The notes under the pieces were generated by a model. That model was not told the DNA's origin, did no database searches, and saw only the letters and a program-made list of their open reading frames with translations. This document shows, in pieces, positions 16,757 to 26,100 of a stretch of DNA of 64,000 nucleotides (position 1 is its first letter; each line of letters starts with the position of its first letter). The position numbers and the translations under genes are program-made. The DNA comes from Planifilum fulgidum (lineage in GTDB: Bacteria; Bacillota; Bacilli; Thermoactinomycetales; DSM-44946), in the NCBI RefSeq assembly GCF_900113175.1, contig NZ_FOOK01000008.1, forward strand, positions 1 to 64,000. Reading direction: 5' to 3'.

Positions 16757-18838
16757 ATGGATTTTCGCCGGGTTGAAGGGGACAGGGAGACGATCGGGGA
16801 TTATGACCCGTGCTGGCTCCGCTATGAACGGATTGAAGATGAAGCGCTGGCGGAGCAATACCGGAAGTGGTGCGGAAATTTGACGGTTCTCGGCAGCTCC
16901 CCGATTCTCGAATCCGCCAGGGATGAGCTGACGGCGGGGATTTCTTCGCTGCTCGGCGTCGCGCCGGCCCTCTCCCGCGATCTCCGGGACTTTCCGTCGC
17001 TGGTGTTGACAGCGTCAGCAGAGGGACGGGGCTGGGTGGACCGGCGGGTGTGGGAAGGGCTGGACGAAGAGGGATACCTCTTGAAAACCGTGGAGCGCGG
17101 GGGAGATGCGTTCCTTCTTCTCCTCGGAAAGACGGACAGGGGCGCGCTTTACGGAGCCTTCCATCTGCTCAGGCTGATGCAGACACGCCGGCCCCTCCAT
17201 TCCCTGGAGATCGTCGAAAATCCGGGAAACCGGCTAAGGATGATCAACCACTGGGATAATCTCGACGGGAGCGTCGAGCGCGGTTATGCGGGCAAGTCGC
17301 TCTTCTTTCGGAAGGGGCGGATCGTCCGCCGGCTGGATCGCATCCGGGATTATGCCCGGCTTCTGGCTTCCGCCGGAATCAACGCCATTTCCATCAACAA
17401 TGTGAATGTGGGGCCCGATGAATGCAGGTTGATCACCGGCTCCCTGCTGCCGGACGTGGCCCGGTTGGCGGATGTGTTTCGCGCCTACGGAATCCGGATG
17501 TTTCTCAGCGTCAATTTTGCCAGCCCCATGTGGATCGGAGGGCTTTCCACCGCGGATCCGCTGGATCCGGAAGTTCGGAGGTGGTGGCGGGAAAGGGCGG
17601 AAGAGATTTACCGGCATATCCCCGATTTCGGCGGATTTGTGGTCAAGGCCGATTCGGAACATCAGCCGGGTCCGCTGACCTACAACCGGGATCACGCCGA
17701 AGGGGCCAACATGCTGGCCGAAGCCCTCAGACCCCACGGAGGGCTGGTTGTTTGGAGGTGTTTTGTCTACAATTTCCAGGATTGGCGCGACCGTTCCACG
17801 GACCGGGCCAGGGCGGCCTACGATCATTTCAAGCCCCTGGACGGCCGGTTTGTCGACAATGTCGTCCTTCAGGTCAAGAACGGTCCCATGGATTTTCAGG
17901 TTCGCGAGCCGGTTTCCCCCCTCTTCGGCGCCATGGAAAGGACGAACCAGATGCTGGAGCTTCAGATAACCCAGGAGTATACCGGCCAGCAAAAGGATCT
18001 CTGCTTTCTGGTGCCCCAGTGGAAGGAAGTTTTGGACTTTGACACCCATGCCGCGGGAAAGGGATCGACGGTGAAGGCCATTGTGGGGGGGAAGGTGTTT
18101 CCGTGCCGCCACAGCGGAATGGCCGGGGTGTCCAACGTGGGGGATGACCGAAACTGGACGGGGCATACCCTGGCGCAGGCCAATTTGTACGGATTCGGAC
18201 GGCTTGCCTGGAATCCCGACCTTTCGGCGGAGGAGATCGCGGAAGAGTGGGTGCGCCTCACTTTCGGCCATGATTCCCGGGTGGTGGAAACCCTCCGCGA
18301 CATGCTCCTGGAATCCTGGCGGGTCTATGAATTGTACACCGCCCCCCTGGGAGTCGGATGGATGGTCAAGCCGGGGCACCATTACGGCCCGGATGTCGAC
18401 GGTTACGAGTATTCCTACTGGGGAACCTATCACTACGCCGATCATCGGGGGATCGGGGTGGACCGGACCATGAAAACCGGAACCGGTTTTACCGGACAGT
18501 ATTTTTCGCCGAACCGCGAAAGGTTCGAATCCCTGGAAACCTGTCCGGATGAACTGCTGCTGTTTTTCCATCACGTCCCCTACACCCACCGGCTGAAATC
18601 CGGAGAGACGGTGATCCAACACATTTACAACACCCATTTTGAAGGGGTGGAGCGGGTGGAGGACTTTATCCGGCGGTGGACCCGGCTGAAGGGGAAGATC
18701 GATGCGGAAAGATATGAGCATGTATTGTCCAAGCTCCGGGAGCAGCTGGAAAACGCCCGGGAGTGGCGGGACGTCATCAATGCGTATTTCTTCAGAAAAT
18801 CGGGCATTCCCGATGAAAAGGGCCGAAAGATTTATTGA
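16757..18838 (+). CDS. aguA: GH67 alpha-glucuronidase
   Basis: A 693-residue alpha-glucuronidase that removes (4-O-methyl-)glucuronic acid from the non-reducing xylose of aldouronic oligosaccharides. Family landmarks in order: [113 protein letters not shown] and WVRLTFG. The acidic residues in KADSE, GPMDFQ and QEYTG are those used in catalysis in GH67. No signal peptide is present, so it acts in the cytoplasm on imported oligosaccharides. The start at ATG 16757 has AAGGGGGGAT 3-9 nt upstream; an upstream ATG (16736) lacks this. Confidence 0.94.
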   Translation: MDFRRVEGDRETIGDYDPCWLRYERIEDEALAEQYRKWCGNLTVLGSSPILESARDELTAGISSLLGVAPALSRDLRDFPSLVLTASAEGRGWVDRRVWEGLDEEGYLLKTVERGGDAFLLLLGKTDRGALYGAFHLLRLMQTRRPLHSLEIVENPGNRLRMINHWDNLDGSVERGYAGKSLFFRKGRIVRRLDRIRDYARLLASAGINAISINNVNVGPDECRLITGSLLPDVARLADVFRAYGIRMFLSVNFASPMWIGGLSTADPLDPEVRRWWRERAEEIYRHIPDFGGFVVKADSEHQPGPLTYNRDHAEGANMLAEALRPHGGLVVWRCFVYNFQDWRDRSTDRARAAYDHFKPLDGRFVDNVVLQVKNGPMDFQVREPVSPLFGAMERTNQMLELQITQEYTGQQKDLCFLVPQWKEVLDFDTHAAGKGSTVKAIVGGKVFPCRHSGMAGVSNVGDDRNWTGHTLAQANLYGFGRLAWNPDLSAEEIAEEWVRLTFGHDSRVVETLRDMLLESWRVYELYTAPLGVGWMVKPGHHYGPDVDGYEYSYWGTYHYADHRGIGVDRTMKTGTGFTGQYFSPNRERFESLETCPDELLLFFHHVPYTHRLKSGETVIQHIYNTHFEGVERVEDFIRRWTRLKGKIDAERYEHVLSKLREQLENAREWRDVINAYFFRKSGIPDEKGRKIY

Positions 18839-18870
18839 TATCCTTGACTGGACATCGGAGGAATGAAAAA

Positions 18871-19929
18871 GTGCGAATGGTATTTCGCTGGTTCGGAGTG
18901 GGGAACGACACGGTCACCCTGGAGCAGATCCGTCAAATCCCCGGCGTCGAAGGCGTTGTCTGGGCGCTTCACCGGATTCCCGCCGGTGAGGAGTGGCCGA
19001 TGGAGGAGATCCAAAAGGTAAAAAAGCAGGCGGAAGAATACGGACTGCATGCCGAAGTGGTGGAGAGCCTGAACGTTCACGAGGACATCAAGCTGGGACT
19101 TCCCACCCGTGACAGGTATATCGAAAACTACCAAAAGACGATGGAAAAATTGGCGGCCGTCGGGGTGAAGGTGATTTGCTACAACTTCATGGTCGCCTTC
19201 GACTGGATTCGCACCGATTTCAACAAGAAACTGGAGGACGGATCCCGGGCGCTGTTCTATGAACATGCGAAGATCAACCGCATCGATCCGCTTAAACTGG
19301 CGGAAATGTATTCCCAAAAGTACACGCTTCCGGGCTGGGACCCGAAACGGCCGAAGGAACAGCTCGCCGCCTTGATCGAGCGGTATCGCCGTCTGACGGA
19401 GGAAGAGCTCTGGGAAAACCTTCGATATTTTCTGGAAGCGATTATCCCGGTGGCTGAAAAACTCGGAATCCGGATGGCCATCCATCCCGACGATCCGCCC
19501 TGGAGCGTGTTCGGGCTGCCCCGCATCATGAAAAACCGGGAGGATCTCCGCAGGTTGACCCGATTGGTGGACAGCCCCTGTAACGGCATCACCCTTTGCA
19601 GCGGGGCCTTGGGCGCCGATCCCGCCAACGACGTGGCCGGGATGGTGAGGGAATTTGCCGACCGCATTCCCTTTGCCCACATCCGGAATGTGAAGATCTG
19701 CGGGAACGGCGATTTTGTTGAAACTTCCCACCGGGACGGCTCCCTCGATCTTTATGAGGTCGTCAAGGCTTATCACGATTGCGGCTATAAGGGTTATGTT
19801 CGGCCAGACCACGGGAGGCAGATTTGGGGGGAGCGGGGCCGGCCCGGTTACGGGCTGTACGACAGGGCCCTCGGCATCATGTATTTGTGGGGCCTTTGGG
19901 ATGCCCTGGAAAAGGGCGGGAAGCGGTGA
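18871..19929 (+). CDS. uxuA: Mannonate dehydratase UxuA
   Basis: A 352-residue mannonate dehydratase (D-mannonate to 2-keto-3-deoxy-D-gluconate). Seen: [71 protein letters not shown], the metal-site region [32 protein letters not shown] and [16 protein letters not shown] 18871 is chosen because GGAGGA lies 8 nt upstream; an ATG two codons later is possible. It sits 32 bp after aguA and 93 bp before the SDR reductase, giving the order alpha-glucuronidase, UxuA, UxuB. Confidence 0.93.
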   Translation: MRMVFRWFGVGNDTVTLEQIRQIPGVEGVVWALHRIPAGEEWPMEEIQKVKKQAEEYGLHAEVVESLNVHEDIKLGLPTRDRYIENYQKTMEKLAAVGVKVICYNFMVAFDWIRTDFNKKLEDGSRALFYEHAKINRIDPLKLAEMYSQKYTLPGWDPKRPKEQLAALIERYRRLTEEELWENLRYFLEAIIPVAEKLGIRMAIHPDDPPWSVFGLPRIMKNREDLRRLTRLVDSPCNGITLCSGALGADPANDVAGMVREFADRIPFAHIRNVKICGNGDFVETSHRDGSLDLYEVVKAYHDCGYKGYVRPDHGRQIWGERGRPGYGLYDRALGIMYLWGLWDALEKGGKR

Positions 19930-20022
19930 CGGCGAACACTTTCTTCCGGACGGATGCTTTGAAAAAAGCGGTCACGCGGCGGGGGATCTTTCGTCTCTGA
20001 ACGTGGAGGAGGAGGATGAGTC

Positions 20023-20868
20023 TTGTTGCCGATCCATCCCGGATTGAAGGGAAAGGTGGCGGTCATCACCGGCGGGGGAGGCGTCTTGTGCGGCTGCATG
20101 GCGGAAGAGCTGGCCAGACAAGGCATGAAAGTGGCGATTCTGAACCGGACGTACGAAAAGGCGGCCCGAGTGGCCGAGCGTATTCGGGACGCCGGCGGGG
20201 ACGCCTTGCCCGTCCATTGCGATGTCCTTCAGGTGGAAAGCGTGAAGCGGGCGGAAAAAATCGTTTCTGAAAAATACGGCCCCTGCGATGTGTTGATCAA
20301 TGGCGCCGGGGGAAACCGCCCGCAGGGAAGCACCACGAGGGAAACGCTTCGGCTCGGGGACCTGGACGCCGAGGATTTGGTCACCTTTTTCGACCTGTCT
20401 CCGGAGGGATTTGAAGCGGTTTTCGATTTGAACGTGATCGGAACGCTGATTCCGACCCAGGTGTTTGTCAGGAGCATGATCCCCAAAAAAGGAACAGTGA
20501 TCAACGTTTCCTCGATGAGCGCGGCTTGTCCCATGACGAAGGTACCCGCCTACAGCGCGGCCAAAGCGGCGATCAACAATTTCACCCAATGGCTCGCCGT
20601 CCATCTGGCCGACGTGGGCATTCGCGTAAACGCCATCGCTCCCGGATTTTTTCTCACGGAGCAAAACCGGTATCTCCTGATGAATCCCGACGGGTCCTAT
20701 ACGGAAAGAGCGCAAAAAATCATATCCCACACGCCGATGCGGCGCCTGGGCCGGCCCGAGGACCTGTTGGGAACGCTGTTGTGGCTGATTGACGAGCAGG
20801 CGAGCGGGTTTGTCACCGGCATCGTCGTCCCCGTGGACGGCGGGTTCATGGCCTATTCGGGGGTTTAG
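20023..20868 (+). CDS. uxuB: SDR-family D-mannonate oxidoreductase (fructuronate reductase)
   Basis: A 281-residue short-chain dehydrogenase. The NAD(P) motif is [20 protein letters not shown], then [14 protein letters not shown] and the catalytic YSAAK (YxxxK), ending [18 protein letters not shown]. The GGGGVLCG loop and the SGV end match the Bacillus UxuB/YjmF type of fructuronate reductase rather than the long-chain E. coli type. It should reduce D-fructuronate to D-mannonate, between uronate isomerase and UxuA. The start is TTG 20023 behind GGAGGAGGAGG (7 nt spacing); an ATG at 20016 is in another frame. Confidence 0.88.
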   Translation: MLPIHPGLKGKVAVITGGGGVLCGCMAEELARQGMKVAILNRTYEKAARVAERIRDAGGDALPVHCDVLQVESVKRAEKIVSEKYGPCDVLINGAGGNRPQGSTTRETLRLGDLDAEDLVTFFDLSPEGFEAVFDLNVIGTLIPTQVFVRSMIPKKGTVINVSSMSAACPMTKVPAYSAAKAAINNFTQWLAVHLADVGIRVNAIAPGFFLTEQNRYLLMNPDGSYTERAQKIISHTPMRRLGRPEDLLGTLLWLIDEQASGFVTGIVVPVDGGFMAYSGV

Positions 20869-20984
20869 CGGGGAAGCGTCATCGACTTTTTTCTGCGGAT
20901 GCAAAAAGAGGAGACTGAAAGCGGAGGGCACGGCCTGGCCATTTGCGAAGGATACGCGGCCGGGAGAAGGTACCCGCCGGAATG

Positions 20985-21775
20985 GCCGCCCGGGTTCCGG
21001 GATGGGGCAGCAAGGTGATCTCACTGTCATCGGAAGATGCCGGTCTGCTGCGGACGCCGGGGAGCACCGCTCCGGGCTTCTTCTTGTACGGCATACCGGT
21101 CCTGTTTCCGCCCACCGGCCGGAGAGGGCCGGTTCGCCTTCCGTGGGGAGGGAGCGCCGCCTCCATCTTCACGGCCGGATGCGGCGGCGGGGCCGGGAGC
21201 CGGTCAAAGGGGAGGCATCCGGCTCCTCCGCGGTGCAGGAAGCGCGATTTGCTTTCCGCGTCCGTTCTCCCTGTCCATCCGGCACCGCCTCGAAAGCTTT
21301 CTCCTTCCCAGGGTTCCCCATCGCCGGCAGGGGGACGGAGGCTTTTCCCGCGGCTTTGATTGGCACCACGACCTTTTGATCCGCCGGACCCGTTGGGTAT
21401 CGGAAGATTTACACTTTTCCCCGTCGGCGGAGAAGGAGTGGATCCTGAAGGAACGCTTCCTTTCCGCGGGAGAGACGAAATGAGGAAAGGGTAACGGCCT
21501 GAGGGCGCAGCCCGGACGAAGTGTTTCTCTTCCGGGCACAAAGACGAAAGGAGAAGCCGGTCATCCTGGGAGGAGAATGCGGGGCTCATCATCGTTCACG
21601 ACTGCGACGCGTATTTTCGGCACCGGGTGATTGATAACGGAGGCGGAGACCGGGGTTTCCCGTGCCCGAAACCCTGCACCCGGATGACCCATGTCCCCGA
21701 TTTGGACCTGTCCCCGATGGGACTCGGCGTCTTGCGGCCGTGGCAAGATTTCCGCTTGCCGGATCGGGGATTCGT
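20985..21775 (+). pseudogene. Decayed aldose 1-epimerase (galM-like), several frameshifts
   Basis: Fragments of one aldose 1-epimerase can be read in order through all three plus frames. Frame of 20943: VISLSSEDAG, LLRTPGS and FFLYGIPVLFPP. Frame of 21037: EGRFAFRGE, later FPRPFSLSIRHRLE and GGFSRGFDWHH, then SAEKEWILKERFLSAGE. Frame of 20789: RRLHLHGRMRR and SAVQEARF. Frame of 21627, near the end: HDCDAYFRHRVIDNGGGDRG and PDLDLSPMGLGVLRP. These match the family pattern LLRTP / YGIPVLFPPNRI / GRFxFRGR / HxHG / FRHWVIxNGGG / NAPNLDLPPE. No continuous frame exists and the conserved HxHG and W/E positions are broken, so it cannot make the full enzyme. It ends the glucuronoxylan operon just before a terminator. 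Confidence 0.8.
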
Positions 21776-21780
21776 GGAGG

Positions 21781-21820
21781 AAAGGACCGCCGGTTTCGGT
21801 CGGCGGTCCTTTTCCTTTTT
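21781..21820 (+). terminator. Terminator between the glucuronoxylan genes and the MFS gene
   Basis: AAAGGACCGCCG at 21781-21792 pairs with CGGCGGTCCTTT at 21801-21812 around an 8-nt loop, followed by a T-rich run to 21820. It ends the plus-strand operon 8 bp before the convergent MFS stop and may serve both strands. Confidence 0.85.
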
Positions 21821-21827
21821 CAGGGAG

Positions 21828-23000
21828 TCAGGTCACCTGGCGGGATTTCCATTCCCGGCGGAACTGTCTCCAGGAAAACCCGACCACCCCGGCAAACGCC
21901 GCGGCGGCGAACAGAAACTCGGCGTGTCCTCCCAGTTTGAACAGAAGCGCTCCCATCAGCGGTCCCGCCGCCATTCCCAGGTAGCGGGCGAAATTGTATC
22001 CGCCCATGGCCGACGCCCGGTTCCTGTGGAAAAGGGTGGCGAGAAGGGTGGTCTGCACGGGGAGGGACAAACCGAGGCAAAGGCCGAACAGGGCGGTGCT
22101 CGCCAAGATCAAGGGCAGGGAGAAGTCCGAGAAGCCGACATAGAGCAGCGTCGCCAGCACAGTGGCGGACCCGGTGGCGACCAGGAACTTGCCGCGTTCC
22201 CACTTCTCCTGCAGGCGTCCGCCCAGAAAACTGCCGATCACGATGCATAGGGACAGGGGCAGGAACGACAATCCCTTTTGACCCGAGGACAGGCCGAAGG
22301 ACCCGGACAGCAGATGGGGGAGAAAGACGAGATAATTGTACAGGGTGTAATACTGGACGAACCCGAGCAGGACGATGGCCAGACCGGTGCGCTCGGTGAC
22401 CACCTTGAACATGTCCGATGGGTGAAAATGTCTGGCTTCGCTTTCCGGCTTGGTTTCCGGCAACAGGAAGGCGTTGGCGATGCCGATCGACAGTCCGGCA
22501 ATCGTCAGCACCCAGAAAACCCCGTAAAAGCCGGTCCATCCGCCGACGATGCCCCCGATGACCGGACCGGCCACCGGCCCGAAGGTGACGAGCATCTGAA
22601 AGGTGCCCATCGCCCGTCCCAGCTGTTTGCCCCGGAAAAGGTCCCCTATGACGGTGGTGGCGATCACGGAACCGGCGGCGATCCCGACGGCCTGCAAGGC
22701 CCGAAAGAAAATGAGCCACCAGACGGAAGGGGAGATGGCGGCGCCGGCGGAAGCACCCGCATAGATCAAAATGCCCGCAAGAAGCACTTTCCGTCGGCCC
22801 ATGAGGTCGGCCAAAGGACCGTAGACGGGCTGCATCAGGGCGAGTCCGAGGGTGAAGATGGAGATGGTCAGGTTGACAGTAAAGGAGGAGGTATGAAAGT
22901 GCTGTTGGATTTCCGGCAGCATCGGCGTGTAGATGGATTGGGTGAAGGGACCGAGAAAGGCGGCGAAGGATACCAGATAGACCAACAGGCTTCGGTTCAT
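21828..23000 (-). CDS. MFS transporter (DHA1/Bcr-CflA-like drug exporter)
   Basis: A 390-residue protein with about 12 membrane segments. It starts MNRSLLVYLVSFAAFLGPFT with IYTPMLPEI, and has the MFS loop motif YGPLADLMGRRKVLL after the second segment and the antiporter-type GPVAGPVIGGIVGG region. These fit a proton-driven multidrug exporter. The substrate is unknown. It is monocistronic, divergent from the DUF2249 cluster and convergent with the glucuronoxylan operon. The start ATG at 23000 has a GAGGGAG ribosome-binding site. Confidence 0.85.
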   Translation of the reverse strand: MNRSLLVYLVSFAAFLGPFTQSIYTPMLPEIQQHFHTSSFTVNLTISIFTLGLALMQPVYGPLADLMGRRKVLLAGILIYAGASAGAAISPSVWWLIFFRALQAVGIAAGSVIATTVIGDLFRGKQLGRAMGTFQMLVTFGPVAGPVIGGIVGGWTGFYGVFWVLTIAGLSIGIANAFLLPETKPESEARHFHPSDMFKVVTERTGLAIVLLGFVQYYTLYNYLVFLPHLLSGSFGLSSGQKGLSFLPLSLCIVIGSFLGGRLQEKWERGKFLVATGSATVLATLLYVGFSDFSLPLILASTALFGLCLGLSLPVQTTLLATLFHRNRASAMGGYNFARYLGMAAGPLMGALLFKLGGHAEFLFAAAAFAGVVGFSWRQFRREWKSRQVT

Positions 23001-23149
23001 GGGCTCCCTCTTTTCGAGCGCGTTGATCGGATTTTCTTTCGTTTCTCTAATATTTTTGTATGCGAATCGTCAAGAGCTTTTCCGGTTGCGGACTTGACGG
23101 AAAGATCCTGTCCAAAGCGATCAGGACCGGTCGAAGATATTTCGAGGGG

Positions 23150-23199
23150 TGTGACGAGGATCACAATATGGGTTCTTAAACAATTTTATCATTTAAGCT
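23150..23199 (+). promoter_or_regulatory. Fnr/CRP-type class II promoter of the DUF2249 cluster
   Basis: A perfect TGTGA-N6-TCACA site lies at 23150-23165. A -10 box TATCAT at 23187-23192 predicts transcription start near 23199, placing the centre of the palindrome at -41.5, the exact position for a class II Fnr/CRP-activated promoter. No -35 box is needed or seen. In Bacillales the protein reading this sequence is typically Fnr (anaerobic activator), but a Crp-like protein cannot be excluded. Confidence 0.8.
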
Positions 23200-23236
23200 G
23201 TCCGGCAAATTGATTTGATGTTTGGGGGAGATGTTC

Positions 23237-23470
23237 ATGAAGGAGTTTGCAGCGACAATCAAGGTGACGGAATATCCGCCGCACCTGAAGCACAAGGTGA
23301 TCTTTGAAACCTTTGATCAATTGAAGTCCGGCGAAGCCTTGCTTCTGATCAATGACCACAATCCGATTCCCCTGCGATACCAGTTTGAATCGATGTATCC
23401 CGAGGGATTCACCTGGGAGTACCTTGAAGAGGGTCCCGAAGTATTCCGAGTGAAAATTGGAAAGAAATAA
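23237..23470 (+). CDS. DUF2249 domain protein
   Basis: A 77-residue protein made of a single DUF2249 domain: PPHLKHKVIFETFDQLKSGE, ALLLINDHNPIPLRYQFE and FTWEYLEEGPEVFRVKI. The domain has a TusA/SirA-like small fold but lacks the TusA cysteine; its biochemical role is not known. The start at ATG 23237 has GGGGGAG 6 nt upstream; ATG 23231 would sit on the ribosome-binding site. It is the first gene after the Fnr-type promoter, followed 14 bp later by an unknown gene. DUF2249 genes often accompany denitrification and nitric-oxide genes, which fits the promoter (inference). Confidence 0.85.
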   Translation: MKEFAATIKVTEYPPHLKHKVIFETFDQLKSGEALLLINDHNPIPLRYQFESMYPEGFTWEYLEEGPEVFRVKIGKK

Positions 23471-23484
23471 GGAGAGCCCATGCC

Positions 23485-23832
23485 ATGGCGAAAATCACCG
23501 TTGTCGACGAAAAAACGATCAAAATCGCGGTGGATTTGGAAGATGCGATCACCATGATCCGTGAGGCGGAGAAGAATGTGGAGCGCTATGCCAAGGACAT
23601 TGTGACGATCTACGAGAAGATGCCGGAGTTTCAATTTGTCCATTTCTGCTTTTATGCCTATGACAGCGCCGCCCTGTTTGAACACATGTTGGGAGTCGAC
23701 CCGAAGCAGTACCTCTCCTTTTCCCTCGACGCGCCCGATGCCTTCTTCTACGCCCTTTACGGCGGGATGGCGGCTCTGTACGAACGGGCGAAGGCGATGC
23801 TCCCTCCCGTCGTAACGGATCGGTCGCAGTGA
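23485..23832 (+). CDS. Unknown protein of the DUF2249 cluster
   Basis: I do not recognise this 115-residue protein. It starts MAKITVVDEKTIKIAVDLED, appears mostly helical, and contains FQFVHFCFYAYDSAALFEHM and LDAPDAFFYALYGGMAALYE. It has no signal peptide or membrane segment and one cysteine (HFCF) next to histidine 52. It is translated from ATG 23485 with AAGGAGAG upstream, 14 bp after the first DUF2249 gene and 13 bp before the two-domain DUF2249 gene, so it is clearly part of the operon. Confidence 0.75.
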   Translation: MAKITVVDEKTIKIAVDLEDAITMIREAEKNVERYAKDIVTIYEKMPEFQFVHFCFYAYDSAALFEHMLGVDPKQYLSFSLDAPDAFFYALYGGMAALYERAKAMLPPVVTDRSQ

Positions 23833-23845
23833 GGAGATGATCGAG

Positions 23846-24394
23846 ATGGGAAAACGCACGATCGAGTTGGATGTCCGGCCTTACCTGCGGAAGAAGCTGG
23901 AGCCCTTCAAACTGATCATGGACGCGGTGAAATCTCTCGGTCCGGAAGACACCTTCGTTCTGCACGCCACCTTTAAGCCCACACCGCTTTTGGGCGTCAT
24001 GAAGGCCAAAGGTTTCGCCTACAAAACGGAGAAGTTGGCAAAGGATCATTGGGTGGTGACCTTCGTCCCCAAGGAACGAGAAAAGGAACTGGGGGAGATG
24101 GGGGCGGCCGAAGAGAGGCTCCCCTCTTTGCAAAAGGCGAAGGCAGACCCATCCCGGGATGAGACCCCGGATTCACCCCGGACCATTGAACTGGACAACC
24201 GCGGGCTTGAACCCCCACAACCGATGATGCGCACCTTGAATGCCCTGGAAAAATGCCGGAAGGGGGACCGGGTCGTGATTCACAACGACCGGGTTCCCGT
24301 GTTCCTGTTGGAGGAGCTGGACTCGCTCGGTTACCCCTACGAGATCGAGGAACTACCGGACGGTTCGGCCCGGGTGACGATTCAAAAAAGGTAA
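23846..24394 (+). CDS. Protein with two DUF2249 domains
   Basis: A 182-residue protein made of two DUF2249-like units joined by a polar linker. The first covers about residues 4-75 (TIELDVRPYLRKKLEPFKLI, then WVVTFVPK); the second about 110-182 (TIELDNRGLEPPQPMMRTLN, then GDRVVIHNDRVPVFLLEELD and ARVTIQKR). Both begin with the IELDxR strand typical of the family. The start is ATG 23846 with GAGGAG 9 nt upstream; an ATG at 23837 is too close to that site. It lies 13 bp before the membrane protein gene. Function unknown. Confidence 0.82.
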   Translation: MGKRTIELDVRPYLRKKLEPFKLIMDAVKSLGPEDTFVLHATFKPTPLLGVMKAKGFAYKTEKLAKDHWVVTFVPKEREKELGEMGAAEERLPSLQKAKADPSRDETPDSPRTIELDNRGLEPPQPMMRTLNALEKCRKGDRVVIHNDRVPVFLLEELDSLGYPYEIEELPDGSARVTIQKR

Positions 24395-24407
24395 AGGATG
24401 GCTTGCG

Positions 24408-25640
24408 ATGTTTCGCCTCCCTTTTCTGTTTATCGCAACGGGACTTGCCCTGTTCGGATTGTTCAACCTCGCAACCCTTCTGCAGGCATCCGGATGGATC
24501 TTCCAACCGCCGCGGAGCCCCTCCGGTTGGCTGTTTGTCCACTGGCTGATCCTCGGCTGGGCGACGATGATTGCCATGGGAGCGGTGTATCAGCTCATCA
24601 GCGTGGTGCTCCAAAGGGACGTGTTCAGCCGCCGGCTGGGATTTGTCCAGTTCGGCGTCTACTTCGCCGGGGTCCTCGGCCTGCTGGCCGGATTCGGCTT
24701 CTTCCGGGTGCAGTGGATCGCCCTGTTTGCCGCATTGGCCCTGCTGGGCATCCTGCTGTTTGTCCTGAATATCGGACTGACGATCCTTCAGGCCGCCCGG
24801 TGGAATCCGATCACTTTAAGTTCGGCCGCGGCGCTCCTTTACCTCCTGCTTACGGGGCTGGCCGGGCTTTCGATGGGGATCAATTTCGCGTTCGGACTGT
24901 GGCCCGAATGGCATGAGCCGCTCTTTTACAGCCATATCTGGATGGGGACGGTCGGGTGGTTTGGGCTGCTGATCACCGGCTTCAGTTACAAAATGTTGCC
25001 GATGTTTTATCTGGCGCATGGCATCCCCGACCGTTTGCCCCGCATCATTACATGGCTGTGGAACGCCGCGGTCCTGGCGGGGGTTGCCCTTTTTTTGGCG
25101 GGATTTCCCACCTTTGGCTTCGGCGTTTCCCTCGGCCTGCTGACCCTGGCGGTGTACGCTTACAACGTTTATATAACGAAGGTGCGCAAGGCGCGACACA
25201 AAAAGAATCCCGGTGGAGGCATACGGGTATCCGTCTACAGCGCGCGGGCGCTGGCCGTCACCTGTTCGGCGGCGTTGGCGCTTATGCTGATCGCCCCCGA
25301 GCGGGCGACGGATGAACGGTTTCTTGTCCTTTTCGCCTGGGCTTACCTGTGGGGTTGGGTTGCCATGACGATTCTCGGGTATTTGTCGAAAATCGTTCCC
25401 TTTCTTTGGTGGACCCACAAATACGGCCCCCGTGCCGGGAAGGAGAAGACCCCCGCGATGGGCGATCTGCTGGATGACCGACAGGCGGTCTTTGGCTTGG
25501 CGGCCGTGGGATTGTGCCTTTTGGCTGTGATGGTCGGTCTGGGGATGGAACAGGCGGTTTGGACGCGGTGGAGTCTCGGAGCCCTTTCCCTCTTCTCGCT
25601 GTATTATGTGTTTCTGATCGCGAGGGTGTTTGCCCGCTAG
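24408..25640 (+). CDS. CcoN/NnrS-like multi-pass membrane protein
   Basis: A 410-residue membrane protein with about 12 segments, resembling the haem-copper oxidase subunit I/NnrS-like family. Histidines in membrane stretches are seen in SGWLFVHWLILGW, LFYSHIWMGTVGWFGLLITG and FYLAHGIP. There is no copper-site HPEVY or H-H pair, so it is unlikely to be a working oxidase or NO reductase. Such proteins occur with nitric-oxide and denitrification genes, and NnrS has been linked to NO resistance. Haem binding is possible but not shown. It is the fourth gene of the Fnr-type operon. Confidence 0.68.
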   Translation: MFRLPFLFIATGLALFGLFNLATLLQASGWIFQPPRSPSGWLFVHWLILGWATMIAMGAVYQLISVVLQRDVFSRRLGFVQFGVYFAGVLGLLAGFGFFRVQWIALFAALALLGILLFVLNIGLTILQAARWNPITLSSAAALLYLLLTGLAGLSMGINFAFGLWPEWHEPLFYSHIWMGTVGWFGLLITGFSYKMLPMFYLAHGIPDRLPRIITWLWNAAVLAGVALFLAGFPTFGFGVSLGLLTLAVYAYNVYITKVRKARHKKNPGGGIRVSVYSARALAVTCSAALALMLIAPERATDERFLVLFAWAYLWGWVAMTILGYLSKIVPFLWWTHKYGPRAGKEKTPAMGDLLDDRQAVFGLAAVGLCLLAVMVGLGMEQAVWTRWSLGALSLFSLYYVFLIARVFAR

Positions 25641-25673
25641 CCGGAAACCGTTGGACAGAGGAGGTGGCTTAAG

Positions 25674-25982
25674 GTGATTCACCTGAAGCCGGAAGAGATT
25701 CGCGAGCTGCTGCGGGAGGTTTACGATCCCGAGCTCGGAGTCAACATCGTCGACCTCGGGCTCGTGTACGAAATTCGGAATGACGACGGAGACGTCTATA
25801 TCCGCATGACGCTGACCACGCCGGGATGCCCGTTGCACGATACCATTGCCAGTGCAGTCGAACGGCTGCTTGAGGGACAGCCGGGGATTCGCTCCGTCAA
25901 AGTGGACATCGTCTGGAACCCACCCTGGTCGCCCGACAAGATGTCGGAGGAGGCGAAAAGGCAACTGGGCTTCTTTGGATGA
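25674..25982 (+). CDS. DUF59/MIP18 family iron-sulphur cluster assembly protein
   Basis: A 102-residue DUF59 (MIP18/SufT/PaaD-like) protein: LLREVYDPELGVNIVDLGLV, TLTTPGCPLHDTI with the family's reactive cysteine, and VKVDIVWNPPWSPDKMSEEA. These proteins help mature Fe-S proteins. The start is GTG 25674 after GGAGGTGG, 33 bp after the membrane protein. Its place at the end of the Fnr-type operon suggests it services Fe-S enzymes under low oxygen or nitrosative stress (inference). Confidence 0.87.
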   Translation: MIHLKPEEIRELLREVYDPELGVNIVDLGLVYEIRNDDGDVYIRMTLTTPGCPLHDTIASAVERLLEGQPGIRSVKVDIVWNPPWSPDKMSEEAKRQLGFFG

Positions 25983-25991
25983 TCCGGGACG

Positions 25992-26021
25992 AAAAAAACC
26001 GCCCCCTGAACGGGGCGGTTT
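25992..26021 (-). terminator. Terminator facing the nitroreductase gene
   Basis: AAACCGCCCC (25996-26005) pairs with GGGGCGGTTT (26012-26021). On the minus strand the stem is followed by seven T (25998 to 25992), so it ends the nitroreductase transcript. The plus strand has only TTTGATATT after it and may also be stopped. Confidence 0.8.
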
Positions 26022-26100
26022 GATATTGCCACCGGCGGGTTTGAGACCGCTTGGAGCTTTCCACCGACATCCGAACCCGGTAGATGCTTCGGCAAGGATC

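Noticed and set aside
22278-23213. Long plus-strand open frame over the MFS gene
   Set aside because: It is the antisense shadow of a clear 12-segment transporter; composition is Gly/Asp/Gln-rich with no family likeness.
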